Source of the DNA: Paenibacillus montaniterrae | Lineage (GTDB): Bacteria; Bacillota; Bacilli; Paenibacillales; Paenibacillaceae | Reading direction: 5' to 3' | Assembly (NCBI RefSeq): GCF_018403185.1 | Contig: NZ_BOSE01000005.1 | Location: 186,001-250,000, forward strand | Length of the DNA stretch: 64,000 nt | Part shown: piece by piece, positions 27,866-36,707 of the stretch | How positions within the stretch are numbered: the stretch's first letter is position 1 | Layout of the letters: each line of letters opens with the position of its first letter | Program-made: the position numbers and the translations under genes | The notes under the pieces: generated by a model | What the model saw: only the letters and a program-made list of their open reading frames with translations | Databases searched by the model: none | What the model was told of the DNA's origin: nothing

Positions 27866-28642
27866 ATGTTGATGTTGCATTCCTGCGGCTGCCATACGAT
27901 TCATGAAGATGGAATCGTAAGAAATCGCCCGAACGGATCAGGGAACTATACATTTGTCTTCTTTAAAAGCAGTGCTGAGCTAAAGCTTCACAATGATAGA
28001 TTTAGCGTCGAGAAGAACAGCTTCATCCTGTTCCAGCCTGCAACTCCCCATCGTTATCGCGAGCTTGAAAGCCCGTTTATTAACGACTGGTTTCATTGCA
28101 GCGGCATTGAGCTGGATTACTTTCTGTCTCAAATACACTTTCCTGTAGATACGCTCGTGCGAGCTTCAGATCCATTGCTTATTTCCCGCTCTATTAGAGA
28201 GCTGCAACATACATTTCGTTTTGGCGGAACGCTGCGCGACGCAATTATCGACTGTGAGCTGCGCGCTTTCTTTATGAAGCTAAGCGACTTGCAGCAACGA
28301 ACAGCACCAGAGAAGCTAAGTCGTTATTACATTCCATTCACCGAGCTGCGCAATGAGCTTTATCGCTCCCCGCCTTCCAACGTTTCCGTTGCGGAGCTTG
28401 CAGCACGTTTAAATATGAGCAAATCGTATTTCCAGCATATTTATAAAGATTTATTCCATTGCTCTGTCATGACAGATGTTATAAATGCAAGGCTTGAGCA
28501 TGCCAAGTATCTTTTGGATCATAGCGAGCTATCTGTAGCCCATATTGCCAGCTTGTGCGGCTATGAAAATGATACCCATTTCATGCGGCAATTCAAAAAA
28601 TTCGTCGGCGTCTCGCCCAGACAATATAAATTCAAGCAATGA
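27866..28642 (+). CDS. AraC family transcriptional regulator
   Basis: A 258-residue cupin-plus-HTH regulator. The N-terminal sensor contains FFKSSAELKLHNDRFSVEKN and QPATPHRYRE. The C-terminal HTH pair ends CGYENDTHFMRQFKKFVGVS. Several short cysteine-rich residues open the protein (HSCGCH). GGAG lies nine bases before the ATG. It is divergent from the DUF2264 gene and upstream of the second ABC system, so it may regulate either; no direct evidence decides. Confidence 0.85.
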   Translation: MLMLHSCGCHTIHEDGIVRNRPNGSGNYTFVFFKSSAELKLHNDRFSVEKNSFILFQPATPHRYRELESPFINDWFHCSGIELDYFLSQIHFPVDTLVRASDPLLISRSIRELQHTFRFGGTLRDAIIDCELRAFFMKLSDLQQRTAPEKLSRYYIPFTELRNELYRSPPSNVSVAELAARLNMSKSYFQHIYKDLFHCSVMTDVINARLEHAKYLLDHSELSVAHIASLCGYENDTHFMRQFKKFVGVSPRQYKFKQ

Positions 28643-28728
28643 TAACCAGGGTTTTTAACTCCATATTTGCAGTACTCAGGATCAGTCCTGGCTTAATGTA
28701 AAATTTAATTAATGGAGGTTATTGTATA

Positions 28729-29193
28729 ATGATTAAAAAAGCAGTTTTTTTTATTTTGTTTCTCATTCTTTTAATTGGCTGTTCATCCGCAAATGATGCT
28801 GATACTCAGATCGAAATTGACTTAAATAAGTATTATGGGGCTGAGGTCTATGTCAATCATGAGGATCACATTGAAAGTAAATTTTTGCGTGGTATTAATG
28901 ATACTTATGACGTCATTCAGACCTTAAATAAGGTTAGTAAAGAGGAGTCAAAAGACTCATTTAATTTGCAAAAATGGGATTATATTGTTGTTCTTGGTGA
29001 AAAACTTGAACCGGTTAATAACAATGAGGATATTTATTTTGCAGCGGACTCAAATAAGCTGGTGATTTTTATTCAAGGAAATCAAATAAAGATAGATGAT
29101 AAATTCGTTGTAACCTCTGATAATATAACTGAGAATTTTAAGAGGTTGTATGAGCAATTTAATTATGAACCTAGAGTTTGGGAAAAATACTAA
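28729..29193 (+). CDS. Small lipoprotein of unknown function
   Basis: A 154-residue protein with a lipoprotein signal peptide (MIKKAVFFILFLILLIGCSS, acylated Cys near residue 18). The mature part is acidic and rich in Asp, Asn and Lys, and visibly more AT-rich than its neighbours, hinting at transfer. GGAGG lies ten bases upstream. No family was recognised. It is monocistronic and ends at a strong terminator shared with the binding-protein gene that converges on it. Confidence 0.75.
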   Translation: MIKKAVFFILFLILLIGCSSANDADTQIEIDLNKYYGAEVYVNHEDHIESKFLRGINDTYDVIQTLNKVSKEESKDSFNLQKWDYIVVLGEKLEPVNNNEDIYFAADSNKLVIFIQGNQIKIDDKFVVTSDNITENFKRLYEQFNYEPRVWEKY

Positions 29194-29239
29194 CATAGCT
29201 GAGATTTTTTCGACGAATTGAATGAATATATAAAAACTT

Positions 29240-29283
29240 AAGTCCCGAATGCAATACTTTCGCAGCGCATTCGGGACTTTTTG
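29240..29283. terminator. Bidirectional rho-independent terminator
   Basis: AAGTCCCGAATGC (29240-29252) pairs exactly with GCATTCGGGACTT (29267-29279), with T-runs on both sides. It serves the lipoprotein gene (plus) and the solute-binding protein gene (minus). Confidence 0.9.
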
Positions 29284-29302
29284 TTTCAAGTGGTATAGCT
29301 AT

Positions 29303-30895
29303 CTAGTAAATGCCATTTTCCTGCAAATACTGCAGCCATTGCTGCTTGTAGCTTTCTTGAATTTTCTCAAGACCTGCTTGATTTGCTTTTTCCATAAACG
29401 TTTTCAATCCGCCTTCCACATCCTCAACAAGACCAGCCATTAGCGGGAATAAATATTGCTTCTCTACCTGCTCTAGCGCAGCCCGCTCTGCTTGATAGGA
29501 GCTGTAGTCCTCAGCGAAGCCAGTATAAATATCAGGAACTTGAACCTTATCGAGCTCTTTAAAAATTGCTTCAACCCCATCATAGCTAGGCTCGAACAGC
29601 ATATAGTCAGGATTGCGCCATGCCCAGCCGTTCATTGCCTCGCGGGCAAAGCCGTTGGTGCTATTGTCGCCAACCATTTTGTAATAGCCGTCCTCTACGG
29701 TGTAGTTAACCCCTTCAAAGCCATATTGTGTCAATAGATTGTAACGCTCATCCGTTACCATCAGCTCATAGAATGCCAAGGCACGCTCTGCTTTTTTGCT
29801 GTTTTTCGGAATAGCAAAGCCGTTATGAATCGGGTGAACCGGTGTTGCATAGCCATTCGTCAAGCCAAATGGATGATAAGCCAAATCCCATTCCGGGTGA
29901 AGCGATTTCATTTGGTTAAGTGTATTATTGAAGCGTGTCGGATTGTCAGCCAACATAGCGGCTGCTGTACCGTTGATCAGCTTATCCTGATTGCTGTCTG
30001 TTTCATTAAGCTCGTTTTTTGAGAAGTAGCCTTTGTCGGCCCAGTTTTTGTACACTTTAAGATCGGCAAGATGCTCATCCGAACCCCAATAGCCTACCAA
30101 ATTTGCTGGATCATGATAGGAAGCATGCAGCCCGTAAGGCAGCGCTCCTACACGCTGTCGCTGGAACTCCATATAGGAATCCTCAAGCGTTGCATCAACG
30201 GCTCCGCCTAGCGCAAGTGGTTGAATTGATGGCTCATTTTGCTTGATCCCTTCAAGGTACGCCTCGAATGTCGGGATATCAACCGGCTTTGGCAAATCGT
30301 ATTTAACACGCAAATCCTCGCGCCATACGAAGCCGCCTGTTACGTATTCCTTGTAGGTAGCAGGCACAGTATAGATGCTGCCGTCAATTTTAACAGCTTC
30401 CCACATATCGGCTGGCACAAATTCATACAGCTTAGGCGCCGCTACTGACAGCAGCTCATCCAATGGAAGAAACGCGCCGCTTTTCGCATATTGCTGATAT
30501 TGCGTCCATTCCGCTGTAAAGATCAGGTCTACATCCTGACCTGTGGACAGCAGCAGTCTATACTTCTGATCCCAGTCCGTCCAGGTCGTATAATTGAACT
30601 TAACTGTCGCATTCAAATCCTCAATCAGCCACTCATTAATTTGCTCTTCTACCTTGGGCAAATCCTTTGGCGCGTTGCCGAGCATATAAAATTGCAATTC
30701 AACTCGCTGTGAAGTATCAATGCCAGACGCAGCAGTTGGCTGATTGCCTTCCGCATTCGTTCCATTCGCTGTAGTCGTCGGGGTTGGTGTCGTGTTGGCT
30801 CCGCTATTCGAATTGCTGCTGCACGCCGCCAGCAGCGTCAACGCCAACACTAGCGAAAGTACAACATTTAAAGCTTTTCTCTGTTTTCCAAACAT
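29303..30895 (-). CDS. Extracellular solute-binding lipoprotein with DUF3502 C-terminus
   Basis: A 530-residue binding lipoprotein of sugar ABC systems. The signal peptide ends in LTLLAACSSNSN (acylated Cys near residue 25), followed by an Asn/Thr-rich tether. The C-terminal part (VEKQYLFPLMAGLVEDVEGG and KIQESYKQQWLQYLQENG) looks like the DUF3502 domain of LplA-type proteins. It lies last in the minus-strand order after the two permease genes, separated from them by about 70 bases. Substrate unknown; see the shared promoter motif with the galactanase gene. Confidence 0.9.
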   Translation of the reverse strand: MFGKQRKALNVVLSLVLALTLLAACSSNSNSGANTTPTPTTTANGTNAEGNQPTAASGIDTSQRVELQFYMLGNAPKDLPKVEEQINEWLIEDLNATVKFNYTTWTDWDQKYRLLLSTGQDVDLIFTAEWTQYQQYAKSGAFLPLDELLSVAAPKLYEFVPADMWEAVKIDGSIYTVPATYKEYVTGGFVWREDLRVKYDLPKPVDIPTFEAYLEGIKQNEPSIQPLALGGAVDATLEDSYMEFQRQRVGALPYGLHASYHDPANLVGYWGSDEHLADLKVYKNWADKGYFSKNELNETDSNQDKLINGTAAAMLADNPTRFNNTLNQMKSLHPEWDLAYHPFGLTNGYATPVHPIHNGFAIPKNSKKAERALAFYELMVTDERYNLLTQYGFEGVNYTVEDGYYKMVGDNSTNGFAREAMNGWAWRNPDYMLFEPSYDGVEAIFKELDKVQVPDIYTGFAEDYSSYQAERAALEQVEKQYLFPLMAGLVEDVEGGLKTFMEKANQAGLEKIQESYKQQWLQYLQENGIY

Positions 30896-30968
30896 GAAAA
30901 ATCCTCCCTTTGTTTTGATTCGTGTTCAGATTTTGAACTACCTTTATATGTTAGCTGGCAAGCCAGTT

Positions 30969-31862
30969 CTAACCCTTTACCGCCCCAATCGTCAGCCCCT
31001 TAACAAAATAGCGCTGAATAAACGGATACAGAAGCAGGATCGGCCCTGTCACGACAACGGCCATTGCCATTTTCATCGCTTCTGACGGAACCGGCCCTGA
31101 CAGCACGACGCCTGCGCCCGCTCCAATACTATTTAGGAAATTGGATGTGTTAATAATATTGTACAAATAGAATTGCAGCTGATATTTCGCTGTATCATTG
31201 ATAAACAGTGCCGAATGGAACCAGTCATTCCAGTAATGCAGCGCCAGAAACAAGCCAACCGTGGCCAGCCCTGGAACGGCTAGCGGCAATACGATGCGAT
31301 AATAAATAATAAAATCGTTGGCGCCGTCGATTTTGGCCGATTCCACCACTTCGTCAGGCACAGCCGAGTTTATGAAGCTGCGCATCAATATAATGAGAAA
31401 GGGCGTCATCAGCGAAGGCCAAATAAGCGCATACATTGTGTTAGAAAATTTCAAGTAGTTGGTAATAAGCATATAATAAGGAACCAGCCCGCCGCCAAAC
31501 AATGTTGTAAAGTAAATAACGAATGAAAAAAAGTTGCGGTATTTGAAATCCTTGCGCTGCAGCACATAGCCCGCCATTGTCATCAGCAGCAAGCCGACTG
31601 CCGTGCCAACGACTGTGACGAAGGTAGTTACTCCATACGCTCGCAGCAAATCCTCAGGAAACATAAACACGACTTTATAAGCATCGAGCGAAAATTCGGT
31701 CGGAATCAAATTATAGCCATCTCTCACGATCGACTCATTGCTGGAAAGCGAGGCCGACACAATAAGCAGAAACGGCAGCAGGCATAAGGCACTGCCAACG
31801 AGTACGACGGTGTAAGCGAGCAAGCGAAACCACTTGGTGGCGCTATCCTCTTTAATTTTCAT
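30969..31862 (-). CDS. Carbohydrate ABC transporter permease, LplC/YtcP-type
   Basis: A 297-residue inner-membrane protein with six helices, the first around residues 13-35 (LLAYTVVLVGSALCLLPFLL). The EAA loop reads PDEVVESAKIDGANDFIIYY and the end is QRYFVKGLTIGAVKG, typical of LplC-like CUT1 permeases. AGGAGGGAGGG lies just upstream. It forms the channel with the LplB-type protein encoded upstream and works with the binding protein encoded downstream. Confidence 0.9.
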   Translation of the reverse strand: MKIKEDSATKWFRLLAYTVVLVGSALCLLPFLLIVSASLSSNESIVRDGYNLIPTEFSLDAYKVVFMFPEDLLRAYGVTTFVTVVGTAVGLLLMTMAGYVLQRKDFKYRNFFSFVIYFTTLFGGGLVPYYMLITNYLKFSNTMYALIWPSLMTPFLIILMRSFINSAVPDEVVESAKIDGANDFIIYYRIVLPLAVPGLATVGLFLALHYWNDWFHSALFINDTAKYQLQFYLYNIINTSNFLNSIGAGAGVVLSGPVPSEAMKMAMAVVVTGPILLLYPFIQRYFVKGLTIGAVKG

Positions 31863-31877
31863 CTCTATCCCTCCCTC

Positions 31878-31905
31878 CTAGGACGTGTTTGCATACACGC
31901 CCTAG
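31878..31905. repeat. Intercistronic inverted repeat with GGGCGTGT arms
   Basis: CTAGGACGTG (31878-31887) pairs with CACGCCCTAG (31896-31905), with one G-U-type mismatch. It overlaps the stop codon of the LplB-type gene and precedes the ribosome site of the LplC-type gene. It could tune the ratio of the two permeases or be a relic of a mobile-element end. Confidence 0.5.
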
Positions 31906-32828
31906 AACAGTGCGTAATCTTTATTAATTTTTCGAATAATGCCGTTGACGGTCATAATTAAGATAAAGCCGAACACCGATTGATAGACTCCTGCAGCGGT
32001 CGCCATTCCCATATCAAAGGTAACGCGCAGCGAACGATAAACATAGGTATCGAGAATGTCCGTGGTGCTGAATAACAGCCCGTTATTGCCTACCATTTGA
32101 TAGAATAGGTCGAACTGTCCCTTCATAATGCCGCCCAAAGCAAACAGCAGCAAGATGACAAATGTGTTTTTCAGCATAGGCAGCGTAATATGCCATGCTC
32201 GCTGAAAAATATTGGCCCCGTCGATTTTGGCCGCTTCATAATACTCATCGCTAATGCCTGTAATCGAGGCCAAATAAATGACCATGCTGTACCCGAAGTT
32301 TTTCCACAGGTAAAAAACGATAATAAGAAAAATCCACGCCTTCGGCATGGCGTATAAATTAATCGGCTCGCTGCCCAGCTTTTCCAGCATCGTATTCAGC
32401 ACCCCCTGCTCATAGTTGAACAGGTTGAATACGATAACACTTAAAATAACGAACGAAACGAAGTAGGGCAGGAACAAGATGGACTGCGTAACCTTCTTGA
32501 ACCATTTTCCTCTAATCTCGCTAAGCAGAACGGCCACTGATATCGACAGCACATTGACAAGCACAATAAACGCGATGTTGTAGCCGATCGTGTTGATCGT
32601 TAGCTGAACCAGCTTGCCGGATTTCCATAAAAACTCGAAATTTTTCAGACCAACAAATGCCATTTGAAACAGATTGGAAGAGTGAAAATCAAATTGAACA
32701 AATGCATAGTAAATTCCAATCATCGGCAAATAGTTGTTTATTAGAAAATAGAGCAATGTGGGCAGCAGCATGAGAAAGAGAATTTTATTTTTATTTAACT
32801 CATACAGCACTCCTTTTTTCTTGACCAT
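31902..32828 (-). CDS. Carbohydrate ABC transporter permease, LplB-type
   Basis: A 308-residue six-helix permease with the LplB signature LFLMLLPTLLYFLINNYLPM and the EAA loop SDEYYEAAKIDGANIFQRAW. AAGGAG seven bases before the ATG at 32828 fixes the start; the longer frame upstream lacks a ribosome site. It is first gene of the second sugar ABC operon (LplB, LplC, binding protein). The upstream region carries the bipartite motif shared with the galactanase gene, so its cargo may be galactan-derived oligosaccharides. That link is an inference. Confidence 0.9.
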   Translation of the reverse strand: MVKKKGVLYELNKNKILFLMLLPTLLYFLINNYLPMIGIYYAFVQFDFHSSNLFQMAFVGLKNFEFLWKSGKLVQLTINTIGYNIAFIVLVNVLSISVAVLLSEIRGKWFKKVTQSILFLPYFVSFVILSVIVFNLFNYEQGVLNTMLEKLGSEPINLYAMPKAWIFLIIVFYLWKNFGYSMVIYLASITGISDEYYEAAKIDGANIFQRAWHITLPMLKNTFVILLLFALGGIMKGQFDLFYQMVGNNGLLFSTTDILDTYVYRSLRVTFDMGMATAAGVYQSVFGFILIMTVNGIIRKINKDYALF

Positions 32829-32901
32829 GGTAGATCTCCTTTCATGAATTTGCGTCCTTGTCGGCCTGCTCAAACTATAAGCGAACTTGCCTGACGATTA
32901 A

Positions 32902-32928
32902 AAGTGCAAATCCAGTTCACCAATGAAC
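32902..32928 (-). promoter_or_regulatory. Bipartite upstream motif TGTTCA-N13-TTTGCACTT (second copy)
   Basis: On the minus strand the same half-sites and 13-base gap as at 11521-11547. A TATAGT box lies about 22 bases downstream and the start codon about 74 bases downstream. Further TGTTCA or GTTCAC words lie just upstream (32915-32952). Confidence 0.5.
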
Positions 32929-33031
32929 AAATGAGCATTCTGCTAGTGAACAATTGTGAGATTAATGTACAAAAAGGCTTATTTGCAGCAAGTCGATCGT
33001 GTTAACTGTTGCGGCTGCACCATTTAAACAA

Positions 33032-33063
33032 CAAAAACAGACTACCTTTAATCGATAGTCTGT
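33032..33063 (-). terminator. Rho-independent terminator of the Cys-rich regulator gene
   Basis: ACAGACTA (33037-33044) pairs with TAGTCTGT (33056-33063); on the minus strand TTTTTGTTGTTT follows. Located 57 bases past the stop at 33120. Confidence 0.8.
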
Positions 33064-33119
33064 TGAATAATTTGGAGTATAGGAAATGTTCACTGCTTTC
33101 TGCCCAAATTTTCCTGCTT

Positions 33120-33776
33120 TTAAACAAACGTAACCTTATACATGCATCGCAGATCCCCTTGCAAAATATGCTCTCCTCTTGTTACTTCAACCTCATTGCC
33201 AAGAACATCTTGAAACATTTTCAGCTCATTTCTGCAAATATCTGTGCAAACGCGCGCCGCTTCACAGATCGGGCAATGCTTCTCTACAATATAAAATGAA
33301 CCATCATCATTGCTAATAATTTCAGCCATAAACCCTTCAGCTGTACGTGCTTTAGCAAAAGCGTCCAGCTTCTCCTTTATAGTACGGTGCTTTGCAGTTT
33401 TACTTTGATAGTCGATCAGCTGCTTGCTGGAATAAACGCTTAACAGCCTCTCCAGTCCTTCATCGCCAAACGCTTCCTTCATAGACTCAATCAAGCTTAC
33501 TGTTAAAGTCGCATATCCATCAGGAAACAGCCGATTAGCCTCCGCTGTAAGAAACCACATTTTAGCGGGGCGTCCCATTGAGCGCGGCTCTTCTTTAAAA
33601 TCTACCAGATCCTGCTCTTGCAAATCATATAAATGCTGCCGCACTGCCATAGCCGTGACGCCAAGCTCGCTCGACAATTGATGAGCATCCATTGCACCGT
33701 TATGCTTCAGCAGCTTTACAATCGATCTTCTCGTTCTTTCCGCGCCTATTTTTTCCGTAGATTTAACCTTCTTCAT
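33120..33776 (-). CDS. DeoR/SufR-like winged-helix regulator with five C-terminal cysteines
   Basis: A 218-residue cytoplasmic regulator. The N-terminal HTH (residues about 12-75) reads RTRRSIVKLLKHNGAMDAHQ and GVTAMAVRQHLYDL. The C-terminus has cysteines 168, 171, 177, 181 and 211 (HCPICEAARVCTDIC ... LRC), the pattern of SufR-type iron-sulfur or redox-sensing repressors (COG2345). AGGTG lies before the ATG. It is divergent from an MFS exporter gene whose promoter carries a perfect palindrome, the likely operator. It is probably a repressor that responds to a metal, redox or toxic signal; the ligand is not known. Confidence 0.75.
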   Translation of the reverse strand: MKKVKSTEKIGAERTRRSIVKLLKHNGAMDAHQLSSELGVTAMAVRQHLYDLQEQDLVDFKEEPRSMGRPAKMWFLTAEANRLFPDGYATLTVSLIESMKEAFGDEGLERLLSVYSSKQLIDYQSKTAKHRTIKEKLDAFAKARTAEGFMAEIISNDDGSFYIVEKHCPICEAARVCTDICRNELKMFQDVLGNEVEVTRGEHILQGDLRCMYKVTFV

Positions 33777-33824
33777 TCTACATCACCTACAGTTATCGTG
33801 TTACAGAGATTATAAAGAAAAATG

Positions 33825-33879
33825 TTGACAAAGTCAAAAGGAACATGTAACTTCTTTATAAAGAAATTTCTTTATAAAG
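33825..33879 (+). promoter_or_regulatory. MFS promoter with a perfect 26-bp palindromic operator
   Basis: TTGACA (33825-33830), a 17-base spacer and TAACTT (33848-33853) form a promoter. Directly after it CTTTATAAAGAAA is followed by its exact complement (33854-33879), covering the transcription start. A half-site ATTATAAAGAAA also lies at about 33809-33820. This fits repression by the divergent winged-helix regulator. Confidence 0.7.
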
Positions 33880-33923
33880 TATCCGGATGCTTTAAACCTT
33901 ATACATGGTGGAGGGAGAATAGA

Positions 33924-35276
33924 TTGACGGTACAAAGTATCTTTGCCAAGCGATACGCTGCACTTTCAATTGGCATTATATTAGCGGCGATGACGATCGG
34001 CTTTGAAGGGTTGGCGGTAACGACAGTTGCTCCAATCATTGCCGGAGATTTGCAGGGCTTGCATTTATTCGGCTGGATCTTCAGCGCTTATTTGCTTGCG
34101 CAAATCGTAGGAACGTTAGTGATTGGTCGTCAGATTGACAGGAGAGGTCCTGCACTTTTGTTTACTGCTGCCATTATTATATTTGCGATTGGCTTAATCA
34201 TTGCAGCTGTAGCGAATAATATGTATATTTTGATCATTTCTCGAGCATTGCAGGGCTTTGGCGCTGGAGCCATGTACACTTGTATTTATACAGCCATTTC
34301 TTTAAGCTACCCCGATTCACTCCGAGCAAAAATTTTAGGTGCGCTGGGAACAGCATATGTGCTGCCGTCGATGCTCGGTCCTTATGTTGCAGGTCTTTTA
34401 GCAAGCCAATGGTCTTGGCGCCTCGTCTTTTGGGGTGTTCTTCCTTTCCTGCTGTTGGCAATATTTTTAAGCATGCCTGTCTTTCTCCGCCTAAAAATGC
34501 CAGCAGTGCAGCAGGCTTCACAGCAAAGCGGTGTAATCAGCTTGTCTATTTTGCTGGCAATAGGCACCGGGCTTTTTCTTAGTGGTCTAGGCATGCTGCC
34601 TAAGATGCTAGGCATTGTTTTGGTGGTTGTCGGTTTGCTGCTCATGATTCAACCTTTGCGCAAGCTGCTTCCGGCAGGGACATTAAGCTTGCGGCCAGGT
34701 CTGGCTTCACTTATTGGCTCACGCGGCTTGTTTTTTGCAGCATATGTTTGTACTCAAAACTTCCTCGTGCTTGCATTGACTGATACTAAAGGGATGTCTG
34801 CCGACAAAGCTGGACTTATCGTTGCCAGTGCGGCTTTGAGTTGGAGCATTATTGCGATGTTGCAGGCTCGCTGGGATGCTGCCGATCAAGGGCGAGGCCG
34901 CCATAAGCGGATTATAAGCGGAATTATTCTCATGCTGGTTGGAATTGCAATTATGGTATGGATTCCAGCTATCAATACAACACTGGCAGTACTTGGGGAA
35001 ATTATTATTGGTATCGGAATTGGGCTTGCCCATACAGTCAGTGGAACTGTAGCTTTTTCTGTTGTAAAAGAGGGAGAATCCGGTCAGGTTTCGGGCAGTC
35101 TGCAATTTGCCGATTCCTTCACGCCAGGAGTTGCTGTTGGCATCGGAGGAGCTATTATAGCCATTACCCAAACTGCAGGGATGTCTTTACAGGCTGGAAT
35201 AACTTTGGCAATGAGCTTTAATTTAATTCTGTTAATTGTTAGCCTATATGCTAGTATACGTACACGTCGGGCTTAA
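33924..35276 (+). CDS. MFS multidrug-type exporter
   Basis: A 450-residue major facilitator with 12 to 14 hydrophobic helices. It has the motif-A-like loop GRQIDRRGPALLF between helices 2 and 3 and the motif-C-like stretch GALGTAYVLPSMLGPYVAG, which points to the drug:proton antiporter group. An upstream frame extension to 33822 would put a poorly hydrophobic leader before helix 1. GGAGGG before the TTG at 33924 marks a TTG start. The gene is divergent from the Cys-rich regulator and carries a palindrome at its promoter, so it is probably induced by a toxic compound. Confidence 0.85.
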   Translation: MTVQSIFAKRYAALSIGIILAAMTIGFEGLAVTTVAPIIAGDLQGLHLFGWIFSAYLLAQIVGTLVIGRQIDRRGPALLFTAAIIIFAIGLIIAAVANNMYILIISRALQGFGAGAMYTCIYTAISLSYPDSLRAKILGALGTAYVLPSMLGPYVAGLLASQWSWRLVFWGVLPFLLLAIFLSMPVFLRLKMPAVQQASQQSGVISLSILLAIGTGLFLSGLGMLPKMLGIVLVVVGLLLMIQPLRKLLPAGTLSLRPGLASLIGSRGLFFAAYVCTQNFLVLALTDTKGMSADKAGLIVASAALSWSIIAMLQARWDAADQGRGRHKRIISGIILMLVGIAIMVWIPAINTTLAVLGEIIIGIGIGLAHTVSGTVAFSVVKEGESGQVSGSLQFADSFTPGVAVGIGGAIIAITQTAGMSLQAGITLAMSFNLILLIVSLYASIRTRRA

Positions 35277-35432
35277 AACATATCCATAACTTGAGCCTCA
35301 CCGCCATGCTATTGCTTATAAGTGGGGAGGCTCTCCAACTATTTGAAATGGTTTTTATAGGTTTTCACCCAAGCATTCTTTCCGCGAAAGCATATGATGA
35401 TTATGCCTATTCATTGAAAGGAGCGATCATAT
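35277..35432 (+). other. Short intergenic spacer
   Basis: Contains GAGCCTC (35297-35303) pairing with GAGGCTC (35327-35333) across a 23-base loop, possibly a weak terminator of the MFS gene although no T-run follows. No other feature was seen. Confidence 0.35.
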
Positions 35433-35858
35433 ATGCATTTATTTCCAACCCCTGGAAGCGGCGGGGGATTTCCGGGTTTTCCGGGCGGACCTGGAGGACC
35501 TGGCGGGCCAGGGGGATTTCCAGGTGGTTTTCCGGGTGGATTTCCAGGCGGTTTCCCGGGCGGATTTCCAGGAACTCCGGGACCACCTGGGGGTGCACCG
35601 GGAGGCGTTCAAGCGCCAACAGCTCCTCCACCACAATTTGTGCCGCAAATGCAGGCAACCACGCTTGCCGTCGACCCCGGAGCAATCAGAGGCTGCTTAT
35701 TCCGCAACACATACGTTTGGCTGAATAACGGCCAGCAATTCTGGTTTTTCCCGATATTCGTCGGACGTACTTCTGTTGCAGGGTTTAGATGGTTCGGTTA
35801 CTTCTGGGCGTATTTCGGCACCGATTTGAATCGAATCCGCTCGTTCACATGCTTCTAA
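35433..35858 (+). CDS. Gly/Pro/Phe-rich repeat protein with conserved aromatic C-terminal domain
   Basis: A 141-residue protein. Residues about 9-55 are tandem GGFPGGFPGGFPG and GGPGGPGG units, collagen-like in composition. A short Pro/Gln linker follows. The C-terminal 55 residues form a compact aromatic domain (GCLFRNTYVWLNNGQQFWFF; GFRWFGYFWAYFGTDLNRI) like that in small surface or spore-associated proteins of bacilli, from memory. AAAGGAG lies nine bases before the ATG. There is no signal peptide, which fits a spore-coat type protein made in the mother cell. Function unknown. Confidence 0.7.
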   Translation: MHLFPTPGSGGGFPGFPGGPGGPGGPGGFPGGFPGGFPGGFPGGFPGTPGPPGGAPGGVQAPTAPPPQFVPQMQATTLAVDPGAIRGCLFRNTYVWLNNGQQFWFFPIFVGRTSVAGFRWFGYFWAYFGTDLNRIRSFTCF

Positions 35859-35882
35859 TGCCGGTAGCGAAGGACGACAGCG

Positions 35883-35925
35883 AAGGAGGACGGCTTTCAG
35901 GGCTGTTCTCCTTGTTGTGTAATTT
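35883..35925 (+). terminator. Probable terminator of the Gly/Pro/Phe-rich protein gene
   Basis: AAGGAGGACGGC (35883-35894) pairs with GCTGTTCTCCTT (35902-35913) using two G-U pairs. A T/G-rich tail follows. Confidence 0.6.
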
Positions 35926-36080
35926 TATTGCTAATAATTTCTTGATAATACCACTGAGAGTTCAATGTTACTATCTACGAACAGCTTAAAATGGATTTTA
36001 TTTTAATTTTACTTGAATATCTTATTTACTTGCATTATCATAAAAGAAATCACACGGTTTCTTTTGGGGTGAGTAGTTAT

Positions 36081-36650
36081 ATGGTACAAGTTCGTAAGCC
36101 TCAAATAAGAGAGGCTTTACTAAATTCAGCTAAACGCGAGTTTTTGAAACATGGATTTCAGCTATCCTCTACTCGAAGAATTGCAATTGGGGCAGGCACT
36201 ACAACTGGCAACATGTATAAATATTTTCAAACTAAGAACGAACTTTTTGAGCAATTGGTTTCCGAGGTAAAAGCACAAATATATTCCTTCATTAGAGAGC
36301 ATGAAGTCGAAAGCGGTGGGGTTCCTAATAGACTACAACAGCTTCAATCGTTTGTAAATTTAATGAGCGACTACCGAGATGAAATGTTATTGCTTATTGA
36401 TGCTTCTAATGGCACGAAGTATCAGAATACTTACGAGGACTTGATTGAGATGATCTCGCTAAACTTACAAGAACATCTCCCAGACTTTAATCTCTCAATA
36501 TCTGCAGCAGATTCTAAAATTCTTGTAAGAACAATTGCTGTAGGCCTTGTAGCAGGATGGGTTGACATACTACGTAATCATTCAGATAAGAAAGAAATTA
36601 AGAACGGTCTATACCAGTATTTTATGTTTGTTTTTAGAAGCTTCTTGTAA
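36081..36650 (+). CDS. TetR family transcriptional regulator
   Basis: A 189-residue regulator. The N-terminal TetR HTH reads REALLNSAKREFLKHGFQLS, then GAGTTTGNMYKYFQTKNELF, and the C-terminal ligand domain is variable. The ATG at 36081 is preceded by GGGGTGAG at suitable distance; the longer frame upstream lacks one. It lies 57 bases before the beta-lactamase-like gene on the same strand, so it probably regulates that gene. Inducer unknown. Confidence 0.85.
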   Translation: MVQVRKPQIREALLNSAKREFLKHGFQLSSTRRIAIGAGTTTGNMYKYFQTKNELFEQLVSEVKAQIYSFIREHEVESGGVPNRLQQLQSFVNLMSDYRDEMLLLIDASNGTKYQNTYEDLIEMISLNLQEHLPDFNLSISAADSKILVRTIAVGLVAGWVDILRNHSDKKEIKNGLYQYFMFVFRSFL

Positions 36651-36707
36651 GCTTTTATTTTTCTTCCAAAAGAAAACGATTGATTCCTTTTAAGAGGAGG
36701 GAATAAA

